Below, in pieces: positions 1 through 5,939 of a stretch of DNA of 8,772 bases; positions within the stretch are counted from its first letter, which is position 1, and every line of letters starts with the position of its first letter. A program made the translations under genes and the position numbers. The notes beneath the pieces were generated by a model. It did not search any database and had not been told where the DNA came from. It saw only the letters and a program-made list of their open reading frames with translations. The DNA is from Nanobdellota archaeon (lineage in GTDB: Archaea; Nanobdellota; Nanobdellia; Pacearchaeales; GW2011-AR1): positions 1-8,772 of the forward strand of contig JAHISS010000124.1 of the NCBI GenBank assembly GCA_018817905.1, read 5' to 3'.

Positions 1-64
1 ATTTTTTATCTATCTTATTTATCAAAGCAATAGGCCCAAAAGAAAAACTTACGTTTCCTTTCAT
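1..64 (-). CDS. N-terminal part of an unrecognised protein, cut by the left window edge
   Basis: An ATG at 64-62 on the minus strand opens a frame that stays open to position 1, giving 21 residues that begin MKGNVSFSFGPIALINKIDK. A Shine-Dalgarno-like AAAGGAGG lies at 83-76, leaving 11 nt before the ATG, which is slightly long but usable. A TATA-like palindrome AGTATATACT at 138-147 could give a start site near 116 and hence a leader of about 50 nt that includes the hairpin at 80-106. The gene has the same orientation as the upstream DedA gene but is 141 nt away, so it probably has its own promoter. Too little of the protein is present to name a family. An open frame of this length could also be chance; the Shine-Dalgarno is the main support. 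Confidence 0.4.
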   Translation of the reverse strand, partial: MKGNVSFSFGPIALINKIDKK

Positions 65-79
65 TTCGATTTAGGCCTC

Positions 80-106
80 CTTTCAGTTGTTTCTAACAAC
101 TGAAAG
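80..106. promoter_or_regulatory. Perfect 12-bp hairpin in the leader of the left-edge gene
   Basis: The arms CTTTCAGTTGTT (80-91) and AACAACTGAAAG (95-106) pair without mismatch around a 3-nt loop. On the minus strand the 3' arm runs straight into the Shine-Dalgarno AAAGGAGG (83-76), so its first four bases are in the stem. This placement fits a translation-control hairpin for the gene starting at 64. On the plus strand the same hairpin is followed by TTTCTTC and might instead end a transcript, but no plus-strand gene is seen before it. Confidence 0.5.
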
Positions 107-137
107 TTTCTTCATTTAAAGTTAACTGGCGAGGTCA

Positions 138-147
138 AGTATATACT
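138..147 (-). promoter_or_regulatory. Candidate TATA box for the left-edge gene
   Basis: AGTATATACT is a perfect 10-bp palindrome. Initiation about 25 nt downstream on the minus strand would be near 116, just before the hairpin at 80-106. A second AT-rich element, ACTTTAAATG (123-114 on the minus strand), is an alternative. The rest of the 141-bp gap is T-rich on the minus strand just after the DedA stop and could serve as its U-tract terminator. Confidence 0.25.
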
Positions 148-205
148 AAAAGGCCAATATCAAAACCAAATATATTTTTACAAAGCTTAACAACATAAAA
201 TCATC

Positions 206-826
206 TTATTTTCTCTTCTTCAAAAGAAGATAAACCAAAATAATCATCAATGAAATACCGACGACAACTAATGTTATAGCATTCAGATTTCCTTTTATAA
301 TTTCCATGTTATCACCGAAAACATAACCCAAGTAAATCAAAATCAACGACCAAACTCCTGCGCCAAGAGCTGTGTAAAATGAAAATTTGAAAAAGTTCAT
401 TTTAGAAAAACCAGCTGGAAGCGAAATCAACTGTCTTACCCCAGGAATCAACCGCCCGATAAAAGTTGTTATCTCTCCATGTTTTTCAAAATACCTCTCT
501 GCTTTCAAAATACTTTTCTCAGTTATGAACAGCACTTTTCCATATTTGAGAATTAACCTGTTCACAGCGCGCCTGCCAAGGTGCAAAGCAAGAAAATAGT
601 TGATAAAAGCGCCAACCAAGCTTCCCAAAACCCCAAAAATAAAAACCAGCGCAAACAACATCTCGCCCCTTTGAACAAGAACCCCGGCAGGAATCAGCAC
701 AATTTCGCTGGGAAAAGGCACGAACGAACTCTCTAAAGACATCAGAAGGAAAATCCCAACATAGCCCAACGACGACGCAAGCTCAAGAAGAACTTCAACA
801 CCGGTCTGATAAAATTCAATTAACAT
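206..826 (-). CDS. DedA family (VTT domain) membrane protein
   Basis: The 206-residue length is typical of DedA proteins, which are polytopic membrane proteins; bacterial relatives are known to translocate polyprenyl-phosphate carriers or phospholipids across the membrane. Hallmarks are visible: the acidic segment ESSFVPFPSE at residues 32-41, the amphipathic stretch YFEKHG at 112-117, and the GRLIPGVRQLISLPAG motif at 124-139 with its two conserved arginines. Hydrophobic segments lie near 20-50, 57-81, 148-170 and 183-203, followed by a basic tail KKRK. The ATG is supported by GGAAGGAA about 6 nt upstream, located inside the last codons of the archaeosortase gene. Only one base separates the two genes, so they are almost certainly co-transcribed, suggesting work on the same membrane/surface process. 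Family assignment is firm; the substrate is not known. Confidence 0.93.
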   Translation of the reverse strand: MLIEFYQTGVEVLLELASSLGYVGIFLLMSLESSFVPFPSEIVLIPAGVLVQRGEMLFALVFIFGVLGSLVGAFINYFLALHLGRRAVNRLILKYGKVLFITEKSILKAERYFEKHGEITTFIGRLIPGVRQLISLPAGFSKMNFFKFSFYTALGAGVWSLILIYLGYVFGDNMEIIKGNLNAITLVVVGISLMIILVYLLLKKRK

Positions 827-827
827 T

Positions 828-1361
828 TTATTTCCTTCCAGAAACGATTTCCCTATAAACGTTCTTCATGTCAGTGTAGACCGGAATTGTTTTTATTCTG
901 AAAAGCCAAACATTGACAAACCAAATTAAGACAACTATAAGCGTACTGCCAAAATACCAAGTCAATTCATGCGCAATGTCAAAATAATCCGACCCAGTAA
1001 TCGCAAGAGATGAGAATATCAATATCCTTGTTATGTTTAGGAAGAGAAACGCAATCACTAAAAAAATCAAGCTCTTGATTCTTTTCCCAGCTTTCATTGG
1101 CGTTGTAAGATTTAGTATGAACAGCAAGTAAAACGCTGCGCCAGCAACACAGGCAGGGATTATCTGGACGTAAATTCCCCCAAAGAAAATAAGATTGGCC
1201 ACCAGAAGCGATGCATTGCTGTAAAACGCCGATAAAAACCAAAACACAGGATAAACTGTGAGCGGAGTAAAAACAAGATAAAACAATTTCAGTTTAGAAA
1301 AACCAAGCAGGATAAGCAAGACATATCTCCCAAGCAAGGCCAATCCTTCTTTGTTTTTCAT
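828..1361 (-). CDS. Archaeosortase/exosortase-family integral membrane transpeptidase
   Basis: A 177-residue multi-pass membrane protein with the three expected catalytic residues in order: Cys in IIPACVAG (residue 71), Arg in LNITRIL (residue 112) and His in IAHEL (residue 131), each at the end or edge of a hydrophobic helix. In this family the Cys-Arg-His set cleaves C-terminal tripartite sorting signals; haloarchaeal ArtA thereby transfers surface proteins to a lipid anchor. It may match the group named pacearchaeosortase, but I cannot confirm that from sequence alone. I chose ATG 1361 over an in-frame TTG at 1370 because a TATA-like CTTTTAAACA is centred 25 nt before the ATG, fitting a leaderless mRNA. 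It lies directly downstream of an S-layer-like gene and immediately upstream of DedA, both on the same strand. The protein is short for the family, carrying little beyond the core. Confidence 0.8.
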   Translation of the reverse strand: MKNKEGLALLGRYVLLILLGFSKLKLFYLVFTPLTVYPVFWFLSAFYSNASLLVANLIFFGGIYVQIIPACVAGAAFYLLFILNLTTPMKAGKRIKSLIFLVIAFLFLNITRILIFSSLAITGSDYFDIAHELTWYFGSTLIVVLIWFVNVWLFRIKTIPVYTDMKNVYREIVSGRK

Positions 1362-1380
1362 GAAATCCAAAAGAAAAAGA

Positions 1381-1390
1381 TGTTTAAAAG
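1381..1390 (-). promoter_or_regulatory. TATA box of the archaeosortase-DedA operon
   Basis: CTTTTAAACA on the minus strand is centred about 25 nt before the ATG at 1361. This is the spacing expected between an archaeal TATA box and the start site of a leaderless transcript. Confidence 0.45.
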
Positions 1391-1517
1391 GATTTGGTTA
1401 TTTTGGAAAACAACGATAGAAATTAATAAAAAATGAGCGAAGTTCCCAATCGCAAAAATTAAAATCAAAAACAATCATTATCAACAACACAGATTAGTCT
1501 ATCGAACATGGGTTATG

Positions 1518-1562
1518 TGATTAATCTTAGGGGTGGTGGTGGAATTAATTTTGGCTAATTTT
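1518..1562. repeat. Intergenic repeat, copy A
   Basis: Within the 290-bp gap after the S-layer-like gene, this segment matches 5184-5225: both begin TGATTAATCTT, continue with a G-rich stretch, and end GGAAT.AAT.TTGGCTAATTT. In both, one plus-strand frame reads INL, then GGIN-x-G and a stop. A nearby 11-bp direct repeat GAATTAATTTT occurs at 1542-1552 and 1569-1579. The rest of 1391-1659 is AT-rich with no gene that I can support; it probably holds the 3' end of the S-layer transcript (GTTTTTAATT after the stop). Confidence 0.5.
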
Positions 1563-1659
1563 GATTGAGAATTAATTTTAGGAAAAAGATTAATGGAATA
1601 AACCCCACAAGGTTGAATTGGAAAATAATCTCGAGTTGGTGAATAGTGGAATTAAAAAC

Positions 1660-3603
1660 CTACTTGCTCGCAACTCTAACAGCAACAACTATAATCAAAA
1701 TAATCAAGATAACGTTCACAATTCCGATAATCCACAAGAACGCATTATCTCCAAGGTTAAATCGGGTGCTTGGTGTTGATGTGCCTGCAATGTTTACTGC
1801 GATTTCTCTTGTTTCTAAATTGCCTGCGCTGTCTCTAACTTCAATATCAAAAGATTCTTCACCTTCTGCATCTTCATCAATAGTAAAGGTAAACATAACG
1901 TCCTTGCTTTCTCCAGATGCAATTTCAATTGATCTTGGGGAAACATCGTCTAATGAAGCCCATGACTGGTAGCCAAATCCATCAACAGAGAAAATAGCGC
2001 TTTCTGATTTCACATTAGTTATTGTAGCCCTTACCACCAATTCTTCTCCAGCAACTGCTTCGTCAGAATCAAGAACAGCGCTGATGATTGCGATTCTATC
2101 TCCTGAAATTGGTGTAACACCACATCCAATAACTCTGAATGAAACAGTTACGTCATCGTCCAAAACTAATTTGTAATTTCCGTTTTTGTAATCATACTGT
2201 GCAGACAATCTAAGGGAATAGAACTTATCAGTAGCATCTTGCGGAACAGTAAACTCAAAAGAGATTGTTTCCTTGTCTCCTATGTCAAGGTCACTTGTGA
2301 TTTCATAAAATTCGTCAATTCCAAACTCTGAACTCTTCAATGTTATTTTTACTCTGTCTTGGTCTTCATCACCAACATTGTAAGCATCAAAAGTCATCAA
2401 AATTCTTTCCCCGCATGTTCCTTCTGCAGGTGTAAACTCAATATTATCAAAAGCAATAAACCTGCCTTCATCATCTTCTCTTTGAATATCTATGTTTGTG
2501 TATTTATCCTCCACATCATGGTCGTTTGAAAGTGCAGTGCATTCTTCATCTTCTCCAAGGTCATCGCTATATGCTTTCACAACTAATCTATAACTGCCGT
2601 CTTCAAAATCAGCAGGCACTTTAAAACTGAATGTAATTGTTTCATCTGAACCGTCTCTGATTCTTCCAATGTCGTATTCTTCTTCATCTGCGTTTTCAAA
2701 TTCAAGGTCTCCAACATAGTTTTTCCCTGCTGAATCAAATAATCCAAACTCAACAAACACGTCATTTACATCATCATCCCCGTTATTATCTACTGTAACT
2801 TCAACTTCAATTATATCAAGAAGCTTCCATTCGTCGTCTTTTCCTTCTCCTTTGTTATCAATTCTAACATCTGTTATCTCCAAATTCCCGCCCACTTCTC
2901 CAGCTTTACAGAACGAACCAGCTAAACTCATTACAAGATTTGCAGTTGTGCCATCGTTTGCAGTAGCAGTAATTGTGATTGACTTGCTGCCAAAACCAAC
3001 ATCTCCGAGATTTGTTGGAGTTACAGTAACAATCTTTGTTTCTCCAGCAGCAAGATTAAAGTTGTTTGAAGAAAAGTCAACATCAAAGTCTCCAGCTGAA
3101 GTCAAATCAACATCACTCCAATCAATGTTTCCTTTGTTTTTAACCTCAATTTTTCCATCTTGAGTTGGAGTTATCTCTTGTGTTTGAGAAATCTCAAGAG
3201 CGGGTTCCGCATTGATACTAATTGAGAAAGGAACTTCTTTTGGACCTCCAGAACCTTGGTCATCAACAATAACTTTTCCAACAAGGTTTCCAGATTGATA
3301 TTTTGGGAAGTTGATTGTTCCGGTTACAGAAATTGTTACAGGACCATCAGCAATTGGAACATTTGACATTGTTAATGTTGCGTCACCACTTGTCATTGAA
3401 AGAACAAAACCAATCGCAGGATCAGCAACACCAGCGTTAGTTATATCAAACGAGATATCAAAAGAACCATCATCATGGGAAACAGTAGCAGGATAATTAA
3501 CATTATCTATTGTCAAAGATGCAGCACTCCCCAAAGCACTAACTAAAACCAAAGCTAAAAGTGAAAATGCAAACAACCCGAAAATTTTTGTTTTGCTATT
3601 CAT
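1660..3603 (-). CDS. Secreted S-layer-like surface protein with C-terminal membrane anchor
   Basis: The 647-residue protein starts with a signal peptide (residues 1 to about 28, basic start, hydrophobic core, ALGSAAS cleavage region). It continues with a chain of beta-rich Ig-like modules of CARDB/NEW3 style at roughly 30-130, 132-230, 238-355, 380-490 and 500-607. Repeated signatures such as VDNNGDDDVNDV (271-282) and YNVGDEDQDRVKI (408-420) mark the modules. The body is rich in Asp and Glu. Four cysteines (232, 355, 397, 494) may form disulfides. The C-terminus is a Thr/Ser-containing linker (608-613), one transmembrane helix (about 622-642) and the tail RVASK. That is the layout of an archaeosortase substrate, though no PGF or PEF motif is present. 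The archaeosortase gene follows downstream on the same strand. I infer this to be a putative S-layer protein; other anchored surface adhesins are possible. Confidence 0.7.
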   Translation of the reverse strand: MNSKTKIFGLFAFSLLALVLVSALGSAASLTIDNVNYPATVSHDDGSFDISFDITNAGVADPAIGFVLSMTSGDATLTMSNVPIADGPVTISVTGTINFPKYQSGNLVGKVIVDDQGSGGPKEVPFSISINAEPALEISQTQEITPTQDGKIEVKNKGNIDWSDVDLTSAGDFDVDFSSNNFNLAAGETKIVTVTPTNLGDVGFGSKSITITATANDGTTANLVMSLAGSFCKAGEVGGNLEITDVRIDNKGEGKDDEWKLLDIIEVEVTVDNNGDDDVNDVFVEFGLFDSAGKNYVGDLEFENADEEEYDIGRIRDGSDETITFSFKVPADFEDGSYRLVVKAYSDDLGEDEECTALSNDHDVEDKYTNIDIQREDDEGRFIAFDNIEFTPAEGTCGERILMTFDAYNVGDEDQDRVKITLKSSEFGIDEFYEITSDLDIGDKETISFEFTVPQDATDKFYSLRLSAQYDYKNGNYKLVLDDDVTVSFRVIGCGVTPISGDRIAIISAVLDSDEAVAGEELVVRATITNVKSESAIFSVDGFGYQSWASLDDVSPRSIEIASGESKDVMFTFTIDEDAEGEESFDIEVRDSAGNLETREIAVNIAGTSTPSTRFNLGDNAFLWIIGIVNVILIILIIVVAVRVASK

Positions 3604-3633
3604 TTTGTTGTAATTGATAAGTTACAAAACGCC

Positions 3634-3645
3634 TATTTAAATATT
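3634..3645 (-). promoter_or_regulatory. TATA box of the S-layer-like gene
   Basis: AATATTTAAATA on the minus strand is centred about 37 nt before the ATG at 3603, implying a leader of roughly 10 nt. No Shine-Dalgarno is visible in that leader. Confidence 0.5.
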
Positions 3646-3654
3646 TCGGTGATA

Positions 3655-3672
3655 GAAAGAATATATTCTTTC
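3655..3672. promoter_or_regulatory. 18-bp perfect palindrome, operator-like
   Basis: GAAAGAATATATTCTTTC is a perfect palindrome 9 bp upstream of the S-layer TATA element, in the spacer between divergent genes. A second, shorter palindrome GAGAATTTCTC sits at 3683-3693. The 13-bp sequence AATATATTCTTTC from the right part of the palindrome recurs at 4644-4656 in front of another gene. The position and symmetry suit a dimeric regulator, but part of it could simply be an AT-rich promoter element. Confidence 0.4.
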
Positions 3673-3719
3673 AGTCAAAAAAGAGAATTTCTCCATGTCT
3701 ACCCGACGAAAAGTTAATA

Positions 3720-3729
3720 AACTTTAAGT
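3720..3729 (+). promoter_or_regulatory. Candidate TATA box for the 122-residue membrane protein
   Basis: AACTTTAAGT is centred about 28 nt before the ATG at 3754 and is preceded by an A-rich stretch. The spacing fits a leaderless or near-leaderless mRNA; the sequence match is only fair. Confidence 0.3.
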
Positions 3730-3753
3730 TGTAAGTTATTAAGTAATATTAAA

Positions 3754-4122
3754 ATGCCAATCAAATACCATGAGAATGTTATTGGCGCATGGGCTTTTTT
3801 GATAGGCGTAGTGCTGGCTGTCCTCGTAGGAGTATTTGGCAGAAACCAAAGCAATTCTTTATTCCTCGGTATTCTTGCTTTGCTTGGTTTAGTCATCGGT
3901 TATTTTGTCGCAGAAAAAGAAGTCAAAACATTTCTTCTTGCCTCTGTCTCGCTAGTTATTGTGAGTTTCGCAGGAATTCAGGGAATGGTTCTCGACGCAG
4001 CTATTCGGGGAGTTCCAATAGGAAAAATTGTCTCTTCTGTTCTTGGAACGTTGCTTGTCTTGTTCGTGCCAGCTACAATTATCGTTGCCCTGAAGACAGT
4101 TTTTGCTTTGGGAAAAAAGTAG
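3754..4122 (+). CDS. Unrecognised small membrane protein with four transmembrane segments
   Basis: The 122 residues contain four hydrophobic segments at about 10-28, 36-53, 59-80 and 92-117, with short polar links. The first link contains GRNQSN, the second AEKEVK and the third DAAIRGVPIGK. There are no signal peptide, cysteines or metal-binding motifs. It is transcribed away from the S-layer-like gene, sharing a spacer with palindromes. No Shine-Dalgarno precedes the ATG, in keeping with leaderless genes nearby. I do not recognise the family. Good codon-like composition and the regular helix pattern argue that it is a real gene rather than chance. It ends 135 bp before the convergent membrane-protein gene; that gap is AT-rich, with a weak CCTAT/ATAGG hairpin after the stop and T8 at 4223-4230. 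Confidence 0.7.
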   Translation: MPIKYHENVIGAWAFLIGVVLAVLVGVFGRNQSNSLFLGILALLGLVIGYFVAEKEVKTFLLASVSLVIVSFAGIQGMVLDAAIRGVPIGKIVSSVLGTLLVLFVPATIIVALKTVFALGKK

Positions 4123-4257
4123 CCCTATTATTATATAGGAAAGAAAACAAAATAGAACAACTCCCAAACTAATAACCCAATCGGTTAAAGCGGAAAAAAT
4201 CCTGCTTGTTCATAATGATATCTTTTTTTTCACAGGTCATATTAATTCGTTTCTTTT

Positions 4258-4623
4258 TCAATTCCTTAGAGATTTTTTAACTATTCTTATAATTAGGATT
4301 AATATATTGGCTATTATTACCCCAGGAAAAATAACAATTAGTTCTGCTCCGACCATATCTGAGTACCACCTATAATTTATCATCTGAAAAATAGATATTG
4401 AAAATCCGTGAACTAAGAGATAAATCACTGTAAAAATAACAGAATGGAGAAGCCAATTCAGAAAGAGTTTCCCATAACCCAAATCCTTTTTCTTAATCTG
4501 GAACATAAAGAAGAAGAAATATGATACAATCATAAGGGCCAACCAGGGATAGTGCAATAAAGAAAAAGGGCTGCCAGCAGGATAGAGGTAAGAGATTACC
4601 GCGGAAATTGGAATTAGTAACAC
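4258..4623 (-). CDS. Unrecognised small membrane protein
   Basis: Up to 121 residues, mostly hydrophobic, with segments near 1-13, 27-43, 54-72 and 92-113, a lysine patch FQIKKKDLGYGK at 41-52 and a basic end RIVKKSLRN. The start is uncertain: there is no ATG near the N-terminus, and the first hydrophobic segment begins at once. A GTG at 4623 is chosen because a TATA-like AATATATT (4644-4651) lies about 25 nt upstream, as in a leaderless gene; upstream the frame remains open only 7 more codons to a TGA. The first helix may thus be incomplete. It is convergent with the membrane gene to its left and follows sepF in the same direction, though with a separate promoter. No family is recognised. 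It is unusually rich in aromatic residues (run FFFF at 36-39). Confidence 0.5.
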   Translation of the reverse strand: MLLIPISAVISYLYPAGSPFSLLHYPWLALMIVSYFFFFMFQIKKKDLGYGKLFLNWLLHSVIFTVIYLLVHGFSISIFQMINYRWYSDMVGAELIVIFPGVIIANILILIIRIVKKSLRN

Positions 4624-4643
4624 GAAAAGGTAGCTTAAAATTC

Positions 4644-4656
4644 AATATATTCTTTC
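4644..4656 (-). promoter_or_regulatory. TATA-like element sharing 13 bp with the palindrome at 3655-3672
   Basis: Plus-strand AATATATTCTTTC is identical to 3660-3672. On the minus strand it reads GAAAGAATATATT, with the TATA core about 25 nt before the GTG at 4623. It probably is the promoter of that gene and may share a regulator with the 3604-3753 spacer. Confidence 0.35.
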
Positions 4657-4686
4657 TTTCATTAGAGTGTCCTCATCTAGTGTCTC

Positions 4687-5064
4687 TCACCTAAAATAGT
4701 CAGTCTTATTTTTCTTCTGCGGCAAGGTTGGTTTGTGGATATGCGCAAACTGCGGAGTTGCAAGAATTATGTTATCCCCAAAACCTGCAATTGTCCCATC
4801 AAGCGCGTCAACGGTTTTCTTTATCTTTGAAATCGCCCGCTTCAGTTCAATTATATCTTTTGTTTTCAGCGGCTTGATGTCAATGACAGCAATTGTATAA
4901 CCTGTCCTAAGAGAATTCAAAATTTCATCCATCCCCTCATAATCTCTCAGCACAAACGGCTTAACTATCACTTTATTCTCTTCTGGCTTGGCAGAGTCAA
5001 GATCAATTTCAACATATTCATCTTCTTCTCCCTTGCCAAACATCCTCTTAAAATTTAATCCCAT
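4687..5064 (-). CDS. sepF: Cell division protein SepF (archaeal type)
   Basis: This 125-residue protein has the SepF layout: an N-terminal amphipathic segment MGLNFKRMFGK that can bind membrane, an acidic linker (13-30), and a compact alpha-beta SepF domain at about 31-105. The domain includes VIVKPFVLRDYEGMDEILNS, the strand YTIAVIDIKPL and AGFGDNIILATPQF near its end. A basic tail follows. In archaea that use FtsZ, SepF is the membrane anchor that tethers FtsZ to the division site and forms dimers through this domain. The ATG is preceded by a TATA box 26 nt upstream, indicating a leaderless transcript. No ftsZ is in the window; the neighbours are a small membrane protein and, upstream, the rpoP-pfdB operon in the same orientation but 170 nt away. 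Assignment is confident. Confidence 0.88.
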   Translation of the reverse strand: MGLNFKRMFGKGEEDEYVEIDLDSAKPEENKVIVKPFVLRDYEGMDEILNSLRTGYTIAVIDIKPLKTKDIIELKRAISKIKKTVDALDGTIAGFGDNIILATPQFAHIHKPTLPQKKNKTDYFR

Positions 5065-5085
5065 TCAATTTTTTCGCTATCAGAG

Positions 5086-5094
5086 TATATAAAT
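5086..5094 (-). promoter_or_regulatory. TATA box of sepF
   Basis: ATTTATATA on the minus strand is centred about 26 nt before the ATG at 5064, a clean leaderless promoter arrangement. Confidence 0.55.
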
Positions 5095-5183
5095 ATTATT
5101 GTATCTAAATTATTTTGTGGAGCAGTAGAGATATTTTGAATAAAAATGATTAATGTCAGAAATCCTGAAGGTTGGATTGTTAA

Positions 5184-5225
5184 TGATTAATCTTTGGTTG
5201 GGCGGAATAAATGTTGGCTAATTTG
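5184..5225. repeat. Intergenic repeat, copy B
   Basis: This copy matches 1518-1562 (see that entry), with a 3-nt length difference in the G-rich middle. It lies 10 bp beyond the end of the prefoldin gene. A plus-strand mini-frame from ATG 5153 to TAA 5221 (22 residues, ending INLWLGGINVG) runs through it, and copy A ends with a similar peptide and stop in the equivalent frame. Both copies are downstream of minus-strand genes. Confidence 0.5.
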
Positions 5226-5235
5226 GGGAAGGGAA

Positions 5236-5577
5236 TTATTTCTTCGCTTTAGAAACAATCTTATTAATCTCGCCCCTCAATTTTTCAGCGTCTTTTTCAA
5301 TCAGCATCTCTTGTTTTTCCATCGACTCAATCTTCATCTCAAGAAATTTCTTTTTTTCTCCAAGCTCCGCATTCAATTTTTCTTTTGTCGACTTAAACAT
5401 AAAACCAGAAACAACTTTGTAAACTTCTTCGCCAGATTTTTTTAATTCTTCAATCGCATTGTTTACTTCATTAAATTCTATCTGAACGCCCTGCTTCTGC
5501 GCCATGAACGACTGCAGATGACCTTCCAGAACTTGCAATTCTCCAATCCTCTCGCTCGTTTCTTTATCAAAATCCAT
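5236..5577 (-). CDS. pfdB: Prefoldin subunit beta
   Basis: At 113 residues it has the normal length for archaeal prefoldin beta, a subunit of the hexameric alpha2-beta4 chaperone that holds unfolded proteins and passes them to the thermosome in the cytosol. The sequence shows two long coiled-coil helices (about 5-50 and 72-112) joined by the beta-hairpin region with VYKVVSGFMFKSTKEKL at 52-68, the typical VYK-VG-FM signature of the family. The gene starts 4 nt after the rpoP stop codon, and rpoP-prefoldin beta pairing is a common archaeal arrangement. The second operon position explains the missing separate promoter. No Shine-Dalgarno is visible before the ATG, so translation may be coupled to rpoP. 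Assignment is confident. Confidence 0.9.
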   Translation of the reverse strand: MDFDKETSERIGELQVLEGHLQSFMAQKQGVQIEFNEVNNAIEELKKSGEEVYKVVSGFMFKSTKEKLNAELGEKKKFLEMKIESMEKQEMLIEKDAEKLRGEINKIVSKAKK

Positions 5578-5581
5578 AGAC

Positions 5582-5719
5582 TCAGATTGCTTTCAATTTA
5601 ACTATTTTATTTCTTGGTTTGTAAAATATTCTCGAGCCACAATGCGGACAGACAAATCTTTTTTCCAAAACCTTGCTGCTTATCGGTTTCTCACACTTAA
5701 AACATTTGTACTGCGCCAT
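5582..5719 (-). CDS. rpoP: DNA-directed RNA polymerase subunit P (Rpb12-like)
   Basis: This 45-residue protein begins MAQYKCFKCEKPI and continues through RFVCPHCGSRIFYKPR to a basic end KIVKLKAI. The four cysteines (6, 9, 24, 27) in two CxxC pairs form the zinc ribbon of the archaeal RpoP/Rpb12 subunit, which helps hold together the core of RNA polymerase. Length and motif spacing agree with the family. The ATG at 5719 is backed by a TATA-like GTTTAAAAA centred 26-27 nt upstream, giving a leaderless mRNA. It is followed after 4 nt by prefoldin beta. In many archaea a ribosomal protein L37Ae gene precedes rpoP; here it is absent and a divergent promoter is found instead. Confidence 0.92.
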   Translation of the reverse strand: MAQYKCFKCEKPISSKVLEKRFVCPHCGSRIFYKPRNKIVKLKAI

Positions 5720-5741
5720 AATGGGGTTAGATTTATGGCTT

Positions 5742-5750
5742 TTTTAAACT
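5742..5750 (-). promoter_or_regulatory. TATA box of the rpoP-pfdB operon
   Basis: GTTTAAAAA on the minus strand is centred near 5746, 26-27 nt before the rpoP ATG. Confidence 0.45.
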
Positions 5751-5784
5751 TTTAGGTGTGTATTTTTGGAATTTTTCAAGAGGG

Positions 5785-5799
5785 GGAAAATTTATATAG
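5785..5799 (+). promoter_or_regulatory. Strong BRE-TATA promoter for the small acidic ORF
   Basis: GGAAAA directly followed by TTTATATAG is a near-ideal archaeal BRE plus TATA box. Initiation about 25 nt from the box centre predicts a start near 5820, giving a leader of some 28 nt that contains the Shine-Dalgarno. Confidence 0.55.
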
Positions 5800-5847
5800 T
5801 TAAAAATTCAGAAAAAGGCAAAGAAAAAATGGTAAAAGAGGTGTTAG

Positions 5848-5931
5848 ATGGAAGACGAGCTTCAGCCAGAAGTAGTTGAGGGAGAGATTGAGGATTTATG
5901 GGACGGCCTAACCTCAGCAGAAGAAGAATAA
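5848..5931 (+). CDS. 27-residue acidic mini-protein, or an RNA gene with a short frame
   Basis: An ATG at 5848 is preceded at 5837-5843 by AGAGGTG, a good Shine-Dalgarno at 4-nt spacing, like the GGGAGGTG before the gene at 8705. The frame encodes 27 residues starting MEDELQPEVVEGEIEDLWDG and ending in EEE; 12 residues are Asp or Glu and there is no Lys or Arg, so it is very acidic. It sits between a strong promoter (5785-5799) and a UUCG hairpin with T-tract (5940-5960), so the whole transcript would be about 140 nt. An overlapping frame from ATG 5829 (16 residues) has no ribosome site and is less likely. I do not recognise the peptide. The alternative is a small non-coding RNA. It is divergent from rpoP. 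Confidence 0.45.
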   Translation: MEDELQPEVVEGEIEDLWDGLTSAEEE

Positions 5932-5939
5932 TCTTTTTT

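Noticed and set aside
1362..1370. TTG start three codons upstream for the archaeosortase
   Set aside because: The internal ATG at 1361 is 25 nt from the TATA box; TTG would need initiation before the expected transcript start.
3789..4172. A 127-codon plus-strand frame overlapping the 122-residue membrane protein
   Set aside because: Its translation is rich in Cys, Arg and Ser without pattern, while the overlapping frame gives four regular membrane helices; it is a shadow frame.
5829..5879. 16-codon frame beginning at the first ATG of the small transcript
   Set aside because: It lacks a Shine-Dalgarno, whereas the ATG at 5848 has AGAGGTG at proper spacing.
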